Assembly: GCA_023460575.1 (NCBI GenBank)
Contig: JAEWPQ010000047.1
Location: 1 to 53,860 of the forward strand
DNA length: 53,860 nt
Origin: Bacillota bacterium
Lineage (GTDB): Bacteria > Bacillota > Clostridia > Lachnospirales > Lachnospiraceae
Reading direction: 5' to 3'
Shown here: piece by piece, positions 9,435-18,131 of the stretch
Layout of the letters: the number at the start of each line of letters is the position of its first letter
Numbering within the stretch: the first letter of the stretch is position 1
Made by a program: the position numbers and the translations under genes
The notes under the pieces: generated by a model
Seen by the model: the letters and a program-made list of their open reading frames with translations, nothing else
What the model was told of the DNA's origin: nothing
The model's database searches: none

Positions 9435-9644
9435 AATCCAGTTGTTACACATTTAGAAATAACTGTAGTTGACAATATGCGGAGTATTAGTTGTTAGGAA
9501 ATCCCAAATAACTGCTGTGAACTATCAAGTTACCACGAATCAACCAGTCGGAATTTCCGACAGATTGGAAAAAATTGTGAACTGTCTTGTGAAAAGGCAT
9601 TTTATAATTCGGATATGTAATAATCTATTGGGAGGTTTGGGGTT

Positions 9645-9941
9645 TTGCAAGAGCAGAGATTTACAAAGAAGGACTGGGCGCTTTTTAAATATAAAATTGC
9701 TGATTGGCAGGAAAGCTATATGAACAGGCTCAATAAGGAATATATAGAATTATTAAGTGAGAACGCTAATCCATCAGATAAGTTTTGGAGACTGGAAAAG
9801 AGAATAAAGGAAGACAGGAAGAAAACTGGTGTTCAATTAGAAATGAACCGGTCGAATTTTATTTATAATATTATTTCACTTAGAAACGAAGGTGCAATTA
9901 GCATTGTAGATCTCGAAGAGTTCAGTGATGAGCTGAAATAA
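9645..9941 (+). CDS. Conserved hypothetical 98-residue protein
   Basis: Begins at TTG 9645 with GGGAGG at 9630-9635; no ATG is better placed. The product is helical and charged, with the pattern FTKKDWALFKYKIADWQESYM near the start and EFSDELK at the end. I remember near-identical short hypothetical proteins as common in Clostridia, but no function is known. It stands alone downstream of the RhuM gene. Confidence 0.6.
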   Translation: MQEQRFTKKDWALFKYKIADWQESYMNRLNKEYIELLSENANPSDKFWRLEKRIKEDRKKTGVQLEMNRSNFIYNIISLRNEGAISIVDLEEFSDELK

Positions 9942-10570
9942 TTGTCGAAATATGTCCTAAATTGGTAGGATAAATCTTAATGAAAATAATGTTGGTAGAG
10001 GGCTGTGGAGTATGCGAGAGTTAAATGGGGTGTTAAACGTATTCCATAGAATAATGAGCTGTCGCCCTAAGGCATAATTCCAGAATACGCAAGCATAAGT
10101 AAATAGCTGGAAGGAGGAGAACCCATCGCCATATCTCAATGATCGTTCTAATAAGGATTTGACCTGTTTTCCTGCCATTCCAACCATGGGAATTATATAG
10201 AGCATGATAAATAAGCACACCCGCAGGTGAATACAGGGCAGAGCGTATTACATTTGCAACCATTACTTCTAAACAGAACCAGTGTAATCGTCAGCCGGAG
10301 GAAATAGCAGATGACAAACCTACCAGAGTATGCGCCAAAAATCTGTATTCGCCATATAAATCAAATTCTACCCTGCGTTGTTGGCCTTATTATGTGGACG
10401 GGGGTGGGGGTCAATTTGCAGCCCTCTTGAACTACCCAGTCTAACGGTTTATAGGGACACCACTGTATGGAAGCCTTTTTCATTAGTATACAGATTGATT
10501 ATGCTGTCATACCGTTCAATGGTTTTTAGACGGAGGAAATGCCAAAGCCGTTTCGCTTAGAAGATAGATA
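9942..10570. other. Intergenic region, no supported gene
   Basis: About 630 bases with short overlapping frames in both directions and no codon pattern, ribosome site or motif that I trust. Minus-strand frames at 9957-10263 contain hydrophobic stretches but lack a convincing start. A G-rich run lies near 10395-10411. It probably contains decayed mobile DNA, but I cannot identify it. Confidence 0.4.
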
Positions 10571-12091
10571 TTAATTGCTTATATTCAAGCTTTGGCGAAA
10601 TTCCGCTTTATCATAATAGGTGTTCAACATAACCTGTGGATAACTGTCGACTATTTCTTTAACAATTTGCAATCCTCTTCCGCTATGCCCTATCTTATCT
10701 GATTTTCTCAGTATCATATGATCAAACTGATGACCTGCACGTACACTGTTCTTTATAGAGTAAGATACCAGATTTTTTTGATTGCGGATATTTATATTTA
10801 TATGTGAGTCAGAGAGGTTTTCACATTCATCGATAGCATTATCGATAAAAATTCCGAGTATCCTTGTCAGATCAATAATATCCATTCCTAAGAAAAATAG
10901 ATCTTCATCGATTTGAATATGCAGTGATATATTTTCATTGAGATTAAATGCTTGAAATAGTTTCATGTGCAAAAAAGAGCGTAGCGTTTCGGAAGGAATT
11001 TGATACAGCTGCGAAAACTGATAGTTCTTCTCAATCTGATCTAATGCAAATGGATATATTTTTTCTTGATAAAAGATCTTCATTGCCGAGTCACCGCTTT
11101 TTTCTACAAATCCACCCATCGTCATAAAGAGATTTTTGATATCATGACGAAGGTTTTCCATATCTTTAAGATTTTTATTCAAATTTTTATAGTATTCAAC
11201 TGTGCTCTTTTGTGACTGTTTCATATAATATAATGTAATTCGATAGTCCTCTATGAAGTATAACATATATACAAATGCTACCTGAAAAATCAAAAGAAAC
11301 AAATGAAAAATACTGATATAAATTAGAAGTAGATCACTAGCCGTTCTGGTTAATATGAATGGAAGCGGGATAACTACGATGGAAATAGTGGTTATGACAG
11401 CGAAGAAAGAGATTATTTTATCAACAACAGTATATTTTTTGCTAATTCTTCTTGCGGTGATTATAATCCGGTTACATTTTTTGCTAACCAAGTAGACCGT
11501 TCCAAAAGCAAACATTAAAGTTATGGACAAAAACAAAACCATTGCTACTCGGTCCAAGGACTTCCCAGTTTGGAAATGGTACATGATGTATTCCATGATT
11601 GGTAAAAAAATTAATGCTGAGAATGACAGATATATAAAGGAAATATAAACACTCAGAATTCTTCCTCTCAAGGTATCAGCTTTGAGAAAATCAAAGGATA
11701 ATAATGTAAAAAGAATAAGCAAATACCAACTACCATATCCCATAGTTGTTAAGCTTGAATTGAATAATCTATAAGGTAACAAAAAGGCAGCAAAAAGGAA
11801 TAGAGTGTTTTCAGCCGAAACATCGCATAGCCTTAGCTGTTTAACCTCAATAGAAAATAATGCTGCAGCAACAATAACAAACAATAATTGTGAATTTGAA
11901 GTGATATTCCAGATATAGAATGCCTGCACAAGAACAATTGCAATCCCTATCAGGAATTGTATTTGTTTTGGTGCTTTTTTGGTTATTGTCATGCAAAGTA
12001 ATATAATAAATGAGTGTAAAAAGCTTAGTACAATTTCTATAAATCCTGTACTAAATAAATCTGTTAAACTACCAACGGGATAAGGCATCAT
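10571..12091 (-). CDS. AgrC/ComD-type sensor histidine kinase (GHKL ATPase)
   Basis: About 506 residues. The first 290 or so form several membrane helices (for example FIILLCMTI, FLIGIAIVLVQAFYIW, LLFVIVAAALF, LIYISIFHLFLLIFQVAFVYML). A cytoplasmic kinase follows, with the phospho-acceptor region NLRHDIKNLFMTM (His in LRHD), an N-box IGIF-IDNAIDECENL and a G-box GHSGRGLQIVKEIV, as in AgrC-like peptide-sensing kinases. The ATG at 12091 overlaps the regulator's TGA (TGATG), and GGAGAA lies five bases upstream; a TTG at 12094 is possible. No AgrD-like peptide or AgrB gene is visible nearby, so the signal is unknown. Confidence 0.85.
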   Translation of the reverse strand: MMPYPVGSLTDLFSTGFIEIVLSFLHSFIILLCMTITKKAPKQIQFLIGIAIVLVQAFYIWNITSNSQLLFVIVAAALFSIEVKQLRLCDVSAENTLFLFAAFLLPYRLFNSSLTTMGYGSWYLLILFTLLSFDFLKADTLRGRILSVYISFIYLSFSALIFLPIMEYIMYHFQTGKSLDRVAMVLFLSITLMFAFGTVYLVSKKCNRIIITARRISKKYTVVDKIISFFAVITTISIVVIPLPFILTRTASDLLLIYISIFHLFLLIFQVAFVYMLYFIEDYRITLYYMKQSQKSTVEYYKNLNKNLKDMENLRHDIKNLFMTMGGFVEKSGDSAMKIFYQEKIYPFALDQIEKNYQFSQLYQIPSETLRSFLHMKLFQAFNLNENISLHIQIDEDLFFLGMDIIDLTRILGIFIDNAIDECENLSDSHININIRNQKNLVSYSIKNSVRAGHQFDHMILRKSDKIGHSGRGLQIVKEIVDSYPQVMLNTYYDKAEFRQSLNISN

Positions 12092-12840
12092 CAATTCTCC
12101 GATCTATTTATTTTAAAAATATTTTTTTTGCTAATTGCACATGAAACTACTTCTCCATTTGTTAATTTTAATTGTCCATCTGTTATGCCAACAACACAGC
12201 GTCTATTCACTACAACTGAACGATGGCTGAGAACAAAGTCTTCCCCCAATAATTCAAGAGCGTGAGAAATCGAATCTCGTACAGTAATTTGTGAACCATC
12301 AATAGTGTGATAGCAGATATTATGTGCCTGTCCCTTTATTGTTTCGACATATGCAATTCGTTCAACTGAAATACTTATATATTCGTCAATACCTATTTGA
12401 AGTTCAACTGTATTGCTTGGTACCTCGATGGAACCATTTTCCAAATTCATACATTTTGTTAAACAGCTTTCAAATTCCGATGTCATTATTGCTAGGTTAA
12501 AATTTTTTTTAATGAAATCAAATGGTTCAACCCCACTTTTTAGGATTGCCATGCTTTTCTCAATATGACTTGTGACAAAAACAATTTTTGCCGGAATTGC
12601 TTTTTCACGGAGCTGTTGCGCTAAGTCAATACCATTTAATTGGCGGTTTCCCATATCAAGGTCCAAAAAAAATAAGTAGGAATCGGGATTGCTGTTTAAA
12701 TACGCCAATACCTCTCCGGCCGAAGATGCAAGGCAAGCTATCTCTGCTTCCATCTTTAAAGTACGAATTATATTATTAAGAATATCCGATATCATGGATA
12801 GGGTAAAAGCATCATCATCGCATACAATTATTTTTAGCAT
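12091..12840 (-). CDS. LytTR-family response regulator (AgrA-like)
   Basis: 249 residues. A receiver domain begins MLKIIVCDDDAFTLS (acidic pair Asp-Asp) with the phosphorylatable Asp in FFLDLDMG and the switch Lys in FDFIKKNF. A C-terminal LytTR DNA-binding domain follows (about 150-249; IAYVETIKGQAHNICYHT, FVLSHRSVVVN). The frame is open further upstream to 12942, but ATG 12840 has AGGAGG seven bases before it and begins exactly at the receiver domain. It is co-translated with the downstream kinase. Divergent from the TlpA/polyferredoxin operon, which it may control. Direct repeats in its own upstream region look like LytTR sites. Confidence 0.88.
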   Translation of the reverse strand: MLKIIVCDDDAFTLSMISDILNNIIRTLKMEAEIACLASSAGEVLAYLNSNPDSYLFFLDLDMGNRQLNGIDLAQQLREKAIPAKIVFVTSHIEKSMAILKSGVEPFDFIKKNFNLAIMTSEFESCLTKCMNLENGSIEVPSNTVELQIGIDEYISISVERIAYVETIKGQAHNICYHTIDGSQITVRDSISHALELLGEDFVLSHRSVVVNRRCVVGITDGQLKLTNGEVVSCAISKKNIFKINRSEN

Positions 12841-12907
12841 GGCCGAACCTCCTGCATAATAAAAAAGCAATAATAAATTATACCATATTATTGTTTTGTC
12901 GCAAATA

Positions 12908-12939
12908 TTTTGTCCTGAATACTGCATTTTTGTCCTGAA
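12908..12939 (-). promoter_or_regulatory. Direct repeats upstream of the LytTR regulator (candidate autoregulatory site)
   Basis: TTTTGTCCTGAA occurs twice (12908-12919 and 12928-12939), 20 bases apart, with a third partial copy TTTTGTC at 12894-12900. Two direct repeats about two helical turns apart are the usual geometry of LytTR binding sites. A minus-strand TATAAT lies at 12877-12882 with no good -35 box, as expected for an activated promoter. The repeats would sit around -40 to -70 of the regulator gene. Confidence 0.5.
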
Positions 12940-13079
12940 CATATTTTATAAAAAATGTTTCGAGACGTAAAGCCACTGTTAAAGTAGAAACGCTGTTTTG
13001 TCATAATTTTTGTAGTATACTTTGCACTATTACAGGTGGAACACTTGTGAAAAAACTTTTAATAAAAGGAGAATTATTA

Positions 13080-14162
13080 ATGAAACGAATTAAAAATTTT
13101 GTGGCAATTGCTCTGGCTACAGTAACAATTTTAACAACAGTATCTGGTTGTAGTCCTACACAAAAAGCTGAAACAAATGGTGCACTTCCAGTAAGTATTG
13201 ACGGTAATGTTACCACTGAGGTAAAGGAACGGGGACTTAAATTCACCATATCGCAGGAATATATGGATAAAGGTGTCACCTTGGAAGGGTATAACCAAAA
13301 CTTGGATGGATACCGCATAGTTAGTATTACATATTATAGTCCGACTGCCACAGAAGCTTTAGACACGATTATCAATATGGATGAAGAGAAAAGAACCAAA
13401 GAAGTCTCTGATGAGTATACGCAGAAGATATGGAATACAAGCCGTACCATTATGGACATTGTAATGCTGCAAACGGATGAGTATAAGAAGTTAGTTGATT
13501 CTGGAACCAGTTTAGATAAAATTACCGGATATTCGCCTTCTGAAGAACTCGGAACCAACGACGGATATACCTACATTATCTCTATTCCGGATTTGGATAA
13601 TGGTGATCTCAGTGAGGAGGAAGTCAAGCAATATAAGCAGTGTAAGGAATATATGAAAACAGTCAAGGAGAACCTTTCCTTTATTCCGGTTGAATTGGAA
13701 AACGCAGACACTGTGCTTGGAGAAGCCATGCCCTCTTTCACAACAAAAGATTTAAACGGCAATATGGTTACAAATGATATTTTTGCTAATAAAAAACTGA
13801 CGGTTGTTAATGTATGGGGAACTTTCTGCGGTCCTTGTATTGAGGAAATGCCTGAACTTCAAAAGTGGTCTGAAGAAATGTCTGATGATGTTCAGATTAT
13901 TGGCTTGGTAGGTGATATTGAAGGAGAAAAGGATAAGAAGCATTTGGACCTAGCGAAAAAGATTGTTGATAAAGCTGGTGTTAATTTTATAAACTTGATT
14001 GCAAACGATGATTTTAAATACATGATGAGTGGAATTATTGGATTTCCTACAACATTTCTTGTGGATCAGAGCGGTGCAATTGTGGGGGATCCCATTGTCG
14101 GAGCTGAAATGGATTCCTACAAGTCAGCTGTGGAGGCATACTTAAATGGAATTGCAAACTAA
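13080..14162 (+). CDS. TlpA/ResA-like thioredoxin-fold lipoprotein
   Basis: 360 residues beginning with a lipoprotein signal (hydrophobic core then LTTVSGC lipobox). A middle domain of about 190 residues is unrecognised. A C-terminal redoxin domain has the active site VNVWGTFCGPCIEEMPEL (CGPC) and the cis-Pro loop GIIGFPTTFLVD. It should be membrane-anchored on the outer face and exchange disulfides or electrons. I use ATG 13080, with GGAG nine bases upstream, rather than 13047. It is the first gene of an operon with a 49-residue CXXC protein and a polyferredoxin membrane protein, a common Firmicute grouping thought to move reducing power across the membrane. Confidence 0.88.
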   Translation: MKRIKNFVAIALATVTILTTVSGCSPTQKAETNGALPVSIDGNVTTEVKERGLKFTISQEYMDKGVTLEGYNQNLDGYRIVSITYYSPTATEALDTIINMDEEKRTKEVSDEYTQKIWNTSRTIMDIVMLQTDEYKKLVDSGTSLDKITGYSPSEELGTNDGYTYIISIPDLDNGDLSEEEVKQYKQCKEYMKTVKENLSFIPVELENADTVLGEAMPSFTTKDLNGNMVTNDIFANKKLTVVNVWGTFCGPCIEEMPELQKWSEEMSDDVQIIGLVGDIEGEKDKKHLDLAKKIVDKAGVNFINLIANDDFKYMMSGIIGFPTTFLVDQSGAIVGDPIVGAEMDSYKSAVEAYLNGIAN

Positions 14163-14295
14163 GAAAAGATTCCTTTCAGGGTTTGTTCTCCTGTTAGCCG
14201 TTGCGTTTTTGTGCTTCGGGGTGCAGCGTGGAGAGGTAGCCATCGTTCTTAATAAAGCTGTCAACATCTGTTTAGAGTGTATAGGATTGGGGTGA
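14146..14295 (+). CDS. CD1871A-family small CXXC membrane protein
   Basis: A 49-residue frame starting at ATG 14146, overlapping the end of the TlpA-like gene by 17 bases and ending five bases before the polyferredoxin gene. It has one transmembrane helix (FLSGFVLLLAVAFLCFGV) and a C-terminal ICLECIGLG, the CXXC motif that defines this family. The two neighbours are the partners the family is usually found with. The tight overlap supports co-translation. I infer a small redox or scaffold subunit of the TlpA/polyferredoxin system; its precise role is unknown. Confidence 0.8.
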   Translation: MELQTKKRFLSGFVLLLAVAFLCFGVQRGEVAIVLNKAVNICLECIGLG

Positions 14296-14299
14296 GCAT

Positions 14300-15160
14300 A
14301 TGAATATTCCAAATAAGTTAAAAAGAAAACTAATACAGATAGCAGCTTTTGGATTCTCCAATTCACATCTCCGTAATTTTGCTTCAGGTAAGATCTACAC
14401 AGGGCAGTGGAAACAAATTTGTAATCCCGGGTTGAATTGCTATTCCTGCCCAGCAGCTTCATTCGCGTGTCCAATAGGAGCATTACAGGCAGTAAGTGGT
14501 TCAATGGATTTCAAATTCAGTTTCTATGTTATAGGTTTCTTGCTTGCAGTTGGTGTCTTTCTGGGACGCTTTGTATGTGGCTTCTTATGTCCTTTTGGTT
14601 TTTTTCAAGAATTGTTAAACAAGATACCCAGCCCAAAATTCAAGGTGCCAAGGCCATTTTTATATATTAAATATGTCATATTAATTGTATTTGTATTTTT
14701 GCTGCCAGTCGTGCTTACAAACTATATGGGCATCGGAAAACCTGCATTTTGTCAGTTTATCTGTCCCGCAGGGACACTGGAAGGCGGCATCCCATTGCTC
14801 AGGATGCATGACGAACTTCGTCAGACAATTGGCTCGCTTTTTAGTTTAAAATTGACAATTTTGATTATCACAATAATTGGATGCATTTTGAGCTATCGCT
14901 TTTTCTGCAAAACACTTTGTCCACTTGCAGTTATATATGGCTTATTGAATAAAATCAGTTTTTATCATCTTAATTTAAATGAACGTCAGTGCGTCCACTG
15001 TGGAAAGTGTGCAAAGACATGCAAGATGAATGTTGATCCTGTGAAATCTCCGAATTCGGTTGAATGTATTCGATGTGGAGAGTGCGCAGAGGTGTGCCCG
15101 ATGAAAGCCATCAGCTTAGGCTTTAAATCTGAAAAAAAATATTCGGGAATGAAGAGCTAA
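14300..15160 (+). CDS. NapH/CcoG-like membrane polyferredoxin
   Basis: 286 residues combining membrane helices (FYVIGFLLAVGVFLG, YVILIVFVFLLPVVL, LTILIITIIGCIL) with cysteine clusters. Four CxxxCP-type sites occur in the membrane part (CYSCPAASFACP, VCGFLCPFG, FCQFICPAG, FCKTLCPLA). Two classical 4Fe-4S motifs lie at the C-terminus (CVHCGKCAKTCKMNVDP, CIRCGECAEVCPMKA). Proteins of this type pass electrons through the membrane. With the TlpA-like lipoprotein and the CXXC peptide it probably forms a route from cytoplasmic ferredoxin to extracellular thiols. A GGGGTGAGC ribosome region precedes ATG 14300. Confidence 0.9.
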   Translation: MNIPNKLKRKLIQIAAFGFSNSHLRNFASGKIYTGQWKQICNPGLNCYSCPAASFACPIGALQAVSGSMDFKFSFYVIGFLLAVGVFLGRFVCGFLCPFGFFQELLNKIPSPKFKVPRPFLYIKYVILIVFVFLLPVVLTNYMGIGKPAFCQFICPAGTLEGGIPLLRMHDELRQTIGSLFSLKLTILIITIIGCILSYRFFCKTLCPLAVIYGLLNKISFYHLNLNERQCVHCGKCAKTCKMNVDPVKSPNSVECIRCGECAEVCPMKAISLGFKSEKKYSGMKS

Positions 15161-15194
15161 TACATAATACCCAAGAGGAGAGTGATTTAATATT

Positions 15195-15418
15195 GCAGGC
15201 GGTCCAGGATCAGCACTGGCTTGGGCACCTGTTTTTATAGCAGGTATGGCAATAGGGAAAATGAATCTTTACAAGATTTCGATATAGGCACTATACCCTT
15301 TGGTGATATTATGGTGGCGGTATCTACACTTCTGATTGGAGGGTTATTATCCAAGCTTCCTAATGGGCCGCTAGAGGGTGCTATTCGTCGATTTGAGGGA
15401 TTGTTTTACAAAAACTAA
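15195..15418 (+). pseudogene. Unidentified membrane-protein remnant
   Basis: Two frames hold short protein-like pieces: AGGPGSALAWAPVFIAGMA (from about 15195) and DIMVAVSTLLIGGLLSKLPN followed by GPLEGAIRRFEGLFYKN (to 15418). The end vaguely recalls the GPLE...R motif of DUF418 membrane proteins, but I am not certain. No intact gene is present. Confidence 0.3.
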
Positions 15419-15419
15419 T

Positions 15420-15629
15420 TCAACAACTACTATATTACCACGCTGGAGCGATGATGAAATTTACAAATTAACTTGTCAATACGTTGCACCAATTGACGTC
15501 GCAGGGCATCCTACGGGTGGAGCAATTGATATAACATTATTAGAAAACGGAACAGAGGTAGACATGGGTACGGAGTTTAATGATATTCCTATTGAGCCAG
15601 AGAATTTAACCTATCTCTTACCAGGTTAA
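15420..15629 (+). pseudogene. Fragment of a D-Ala-D-Ala dipeptidase (peptidase M15D, VanX-type)
   Basis: The frame carries YVAPIDVAGHPTGGAIDITL then ENGTEVDMGTEFND, the zinc-ligand region of VanX/DdpX-type dipeptidases (normally S/PxHxxGxAxDxTL...G.ELDMGT.FD). It ends at TAA 15627-15629, long before the second half of the enzyme. The beginning runs into unrelated sequence. It is a central fragment of a roughly 200-residue enzyme, without the catalytic Glu/His of the C-terminal half. Confidence 0.65.
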
Positions 15630-15990
15630 AATAGCATCATTTGTAACCTCGACACACTGTGAGGTTTGTGTCGAAATTTGTCAGAGACAGCATGGGAGTT
15701 TATATTGATGGTAGATAATAAGTTCAAGCTCCAAGCGGCTTGAGGGGGATATGTGAGTGTGATTTTGTAGGTGGTTGGAATGAAATATGTTTCTGCTTTC
15801 TGAGGTGGGGTGCGAAAAAGACACCTCCTCAAGGTTTGGGATATATAGACCATGTTTGGTAATAAAAGCGCTTGTGAGTTCTTACTAGAAAAGGCTAGGT
15901 GAAGTAAATGATTAAAATAATACCACTGCAGAAGTCCTATTACAGCATCAGCACATTGTAAGGTTATAAAAATCGCTTTTATAACTGAAT
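15630..15990. other. Intergenic region, nothing recognised
   Basis: About 360 bases between a dipeptidase fragment and the end of the MerR gene. A minus-strand frame (15626-15994) is open, but its composition is not protein-like and it lacks a ribosome site. A short hairpin, AACCTCGACACAC and GTGAGGTTTGTGTCG, lies near 15645-15675 and may be a weak terminator. Confidence 0.35.
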
Positions 15991-16776
15991 TCATTTTTTT
16001 CGTAAAATCTGTAATTCGCTGGGTTTTGTGTCAAAACTATATTTTTCAAGTCTAATGTTATCTACGATAACTTCTTTATTTTGCATATTTATTTGGTTCC
16101 TTACAAATTCAAAGATTTCTTTACGACTTAATGTGGTCTGTAAACATTCATATTCCCCTTGTGGAATGATAGTAATGTCATTATTTGGGAGATTGGTATT
16201 CAAAATTTCAATAAATAATTGATGGATTATTTTTCCATTTGAATTAGTTTTGATAATCTTTCCAGCCGGGAGCATAGGCAAGTACTCATTTTTCATAGCA
16301 TATTTGTATAGGATGGCAATCTGGCGCACTGTTTCTTTGCCATCCAATTCTTCAGAAAAGAAATCGGAAGTGATGATTCTTCGTTCTTTTATCTGCCTAG
16401 TGTATTTCTTTTGTACTTTTATATATTTTTCGTTCTTTTCAATATTATCCAGCATATGTGAAATCATTTTTAGATTGTTTTGTAATTCATTCATTTTCTT
16501 AAGAGCCATAATCTTACCTTGTTGTAAAAGCTTCTTTGACTGTAAGTTACCTTCATCATCAATATAATTTTTTAGTTCTTTCAGAGGAATGCCAATAATA
16601 GTACAGAGAATTACCTGGTTTAAAATTCCAATCTGCTCTGTAGAATAATAGCGATAATTTGTTTTTTTGTCAATGTATGCAGGTTTTAACACACCAATTT
16701 TTTCATAGTATCGCAAAGAATTGATATTGATGCCACGTAAATCAGCAAATTCACTGATTGTAAAATATTTATTCAT
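15991..16776 (-). CDS. MerR-family regulator (controls the arylsulfotransferase operon)
   Basis: 261 residues. A MerR winged helix-turn-helix spans residues 1-70 (YFTISEFADLRGININSLRY, YEKIGVLKPAYIDKKTNYRYY), then a long coiled-coil helix (KKMNELQNNLKMISHMLDNIEKNE) and an effector-type C-terminal domain resembling the multidrug-sensing BmrR/GyrI class. ATG 16776 is chosen because AAAGGA lies 12 bases upstream; codons before it look non-homologous. It is transcribed away from the thioredoxin-reductase-like gene, and the intergenic region carries a textbook MerR promoter. I infer activation of that operon on binding an aromatic or hydrophobic ligand. Confidence 0.85.
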   Translation of the reverse strand: MNKYFTISEFADLRGININSLRYYEKIGVLKPAYIDKKTNYRYYSTEQIGILNQVILCTIIGIPLKELKNYIDDEGNLQSKKLLQQGKIMALKKMNELQNNLKMISHMLDNIEKNEKYIKVQKKYTRQIKERRIITSDFFSEELDGKETVRQIAILYKYAMKNEYLPMLPAGKIIKTNSNGKIIHQLFIEILNTNLPNNDITIIPQGEYECLQTTLSRKEIFEFVRNQINMQNKEVIVDNIRLEKYSFDTKPSELQILRKK

Positions 16777-16872
16777 TTTTATATTCATTCCTTTCGCACT
16801 GCTCAAGGCACAAAGCGATATGTACTCAGTCCATGGCTGAAATTTTCCTATTGACTTTTTATTTGCAGGTTA

Positions 16873-16903
16873 TTGACTCTGTTATTATAACAGAGTTTAT
16901 TAT
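16873..16903 (+). promoter_or_regulatory. MerR-type promoter and operator of the trxB-like/trx/ASST operon
   Basis: TTGACT at 16873-16878 and TATTAT at 16898-16903 are separated by 19 bases, the over-long spacer typical of MerR-activated promoters. The spacer is filled by a perfect dyad: ACTCTGTTAT (16876-16885), a central T, then ATAACAGAGT (16887-16896). The divergent gene encodes a MerR protein, so regulator and site agree. The ribosome site GAAGGAGG and ATG 16937 follow at normal distance. Confidence 0.85.
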
Positions 16904-16936
16904 TTAATGAAAGAACTTTTACAGAAGGAGGTTTAG

Positions 16937-18118
16937 ATGGTACGCGAAGATTATGATCTGGTTATTATTGGTGGTGGTCCGGGAGGACTTTCAGCAGGCA
17001 TTTATGGTGGACGTGCGAAGCTTAAAACACTGATTTTAGAGAAAAGTGAAGTGGGTGGAAGAGCACATACAACCCGTGAAATCGTTAATTATCCCGGAAT
17101 AACCACCACCACAGGACCCAAATTATCTGAAAAAATGGAGGAGCACGCAAAAAGCTTTGGCGTTAAAATCTGTAAGCAGAATGTGAAAACGGTTGATTTA
17201 AAGGGCGTAGATAAAGTGATCACGACAAAAAAAGGAGAGTATCATTCTCCTGCTGTCATTATTGCGAGTGGTACTTCTGCCAGAATTTTAGATATTCCTG
17301 GTGAAAGGGAATATACAGGTATGGGCGTAGGGTATTGTGCGACATGTGATGCAGAATTCTTCCAGGATCAGGAAGTTGTCGTTGTAGGCTCTGGTGATCA
17401 GGGTATTGAGGAAGGAATGCTGATTGCCAAGTACGCTTCTAGGGTAACCGTTGTTGTTTTGCATGATGAAGGAATTTTAGACTGCAATAAACAGGCTGCA
17501 GAAAAAGCATTTGCCCACCCTAAGATGAATTTTATCTGGAACAGTGTGGTTTCTGAAATCAAAGGTGATGGAAACGAAGTAAATGCGGTACGCATTCATA
17601 ATGAAAAGACACAGGAAGAATATGACTTCCTTTGCCAGGGCATATTTTTCTTTGTTGGTATGGTGCCGGCAACAGATTTTGTAAAAGGTCAGCTTGAACT
17701 GGATGACAGAGGGTGGATTCATACAAACGAAATGATGGAAACAGATATTCCAGGTGTGTATGCAGTGGGTGATGTACGTGCCAAGTATCTCAGACAGGTA
17801 GCTACAGCAGTAAGTGATGGAGCAATTGCAGCAACTGCAGCGGAGCGATATATTGAGGAACAGAACGATTTTAAACACAATGTGCTGGAAAATGATGTAC
17901 CGATAGTGCTTGGATTCTGGAGTCCGGAAGTAGAAGGAAGTCTGGAAATGATGAATGCTATGCGCGCAGAGGATGAAAAATCAGGAGATTCGTGCAAATT
18001 CATGGATATCGACATTTCACGAAAGAAGAGTATGGCAGCATTATATCAGGTTAAACTGACAGAGAAACAACCGGCTGTAACCATTAGAGTGGAGCATAGT
18101 GAAGTAATAAGTCAATAA
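16937..18118 (+). CDS. Thioredoxin-reductase-like flavoprotein with degenerate thioredoxin tail
   Basis: 393 residues. Residues 1-310 are a low-molecular-weight thioredoxin reductase: FAD site LVIIGGGPGGLSAGIYGGRA, redox pair CATC (Cys134/Cys137), second nucleotide site VVGSGDQGIEEG and C-terminal FAD motif GVYAVGDVRAK. Standard enzymes end near 310-320; here about 75 residues are added. They look like a thioredoxin fold without cysteines (PIVLGFWSPEVEGSLEMM where WCxxC would be). The NADPH motif GSGDQGIEE also differs from the usual GGGDSAxEE. The next gene is a thioredoxin, presumably its substrate. First gene of the MerR-controlled operon; ATG 16937 follows GGAGG by six bases. Confidence 0.88.
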   Translation: MVREDYDLVIIGGGPGGLSAGIYGGRAKLKTLILEKSEVGGRAHTTREIVNYPGITTTTGPKLSEKMEEHAKSFGVKICKQNVKTVDLKGVDKVITTKKGEYHSPAVIIASGTSARILDIPGEREYTGMGVGYCATCDAEFFQDQEVVVVGSGDQGIEEGMLIAKYASRVTVVVLHDEGILDCNKQAAEKAFAHPKMNFIWNSVVSEIKGDGNEVNAVRIHNEKTQEEYDFLCQGIFFFVGMVPATDFVKGQLELDDRGWIHTNEMMETDIPGVYAVGDVRAKYLRQVATAVSDGAIAATAAERYIEEQNDFKHNVLENDVPIVLGFWSPEVEGSLEMMNAMRAEDEKSGDSCKFMDIDISRKKSMAALYQVKLTEKQPAVTIRVEHSEVISQ

Positions 18119-18131
18119 AGGAGATATTTTA

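Noticed and set aside
9957..10263. Overlapping minus-strand hydrophobic frames
   Set aside because: Two frames overlap each other, neither has a ribosome site, and no family is recognisable.
15626..15994. Minus-strand frame of 122 codons
   Set aside because: No ribosome site and no protein-like composition; it overlaps a dipeptidase fragment and the end of the MerR gene.
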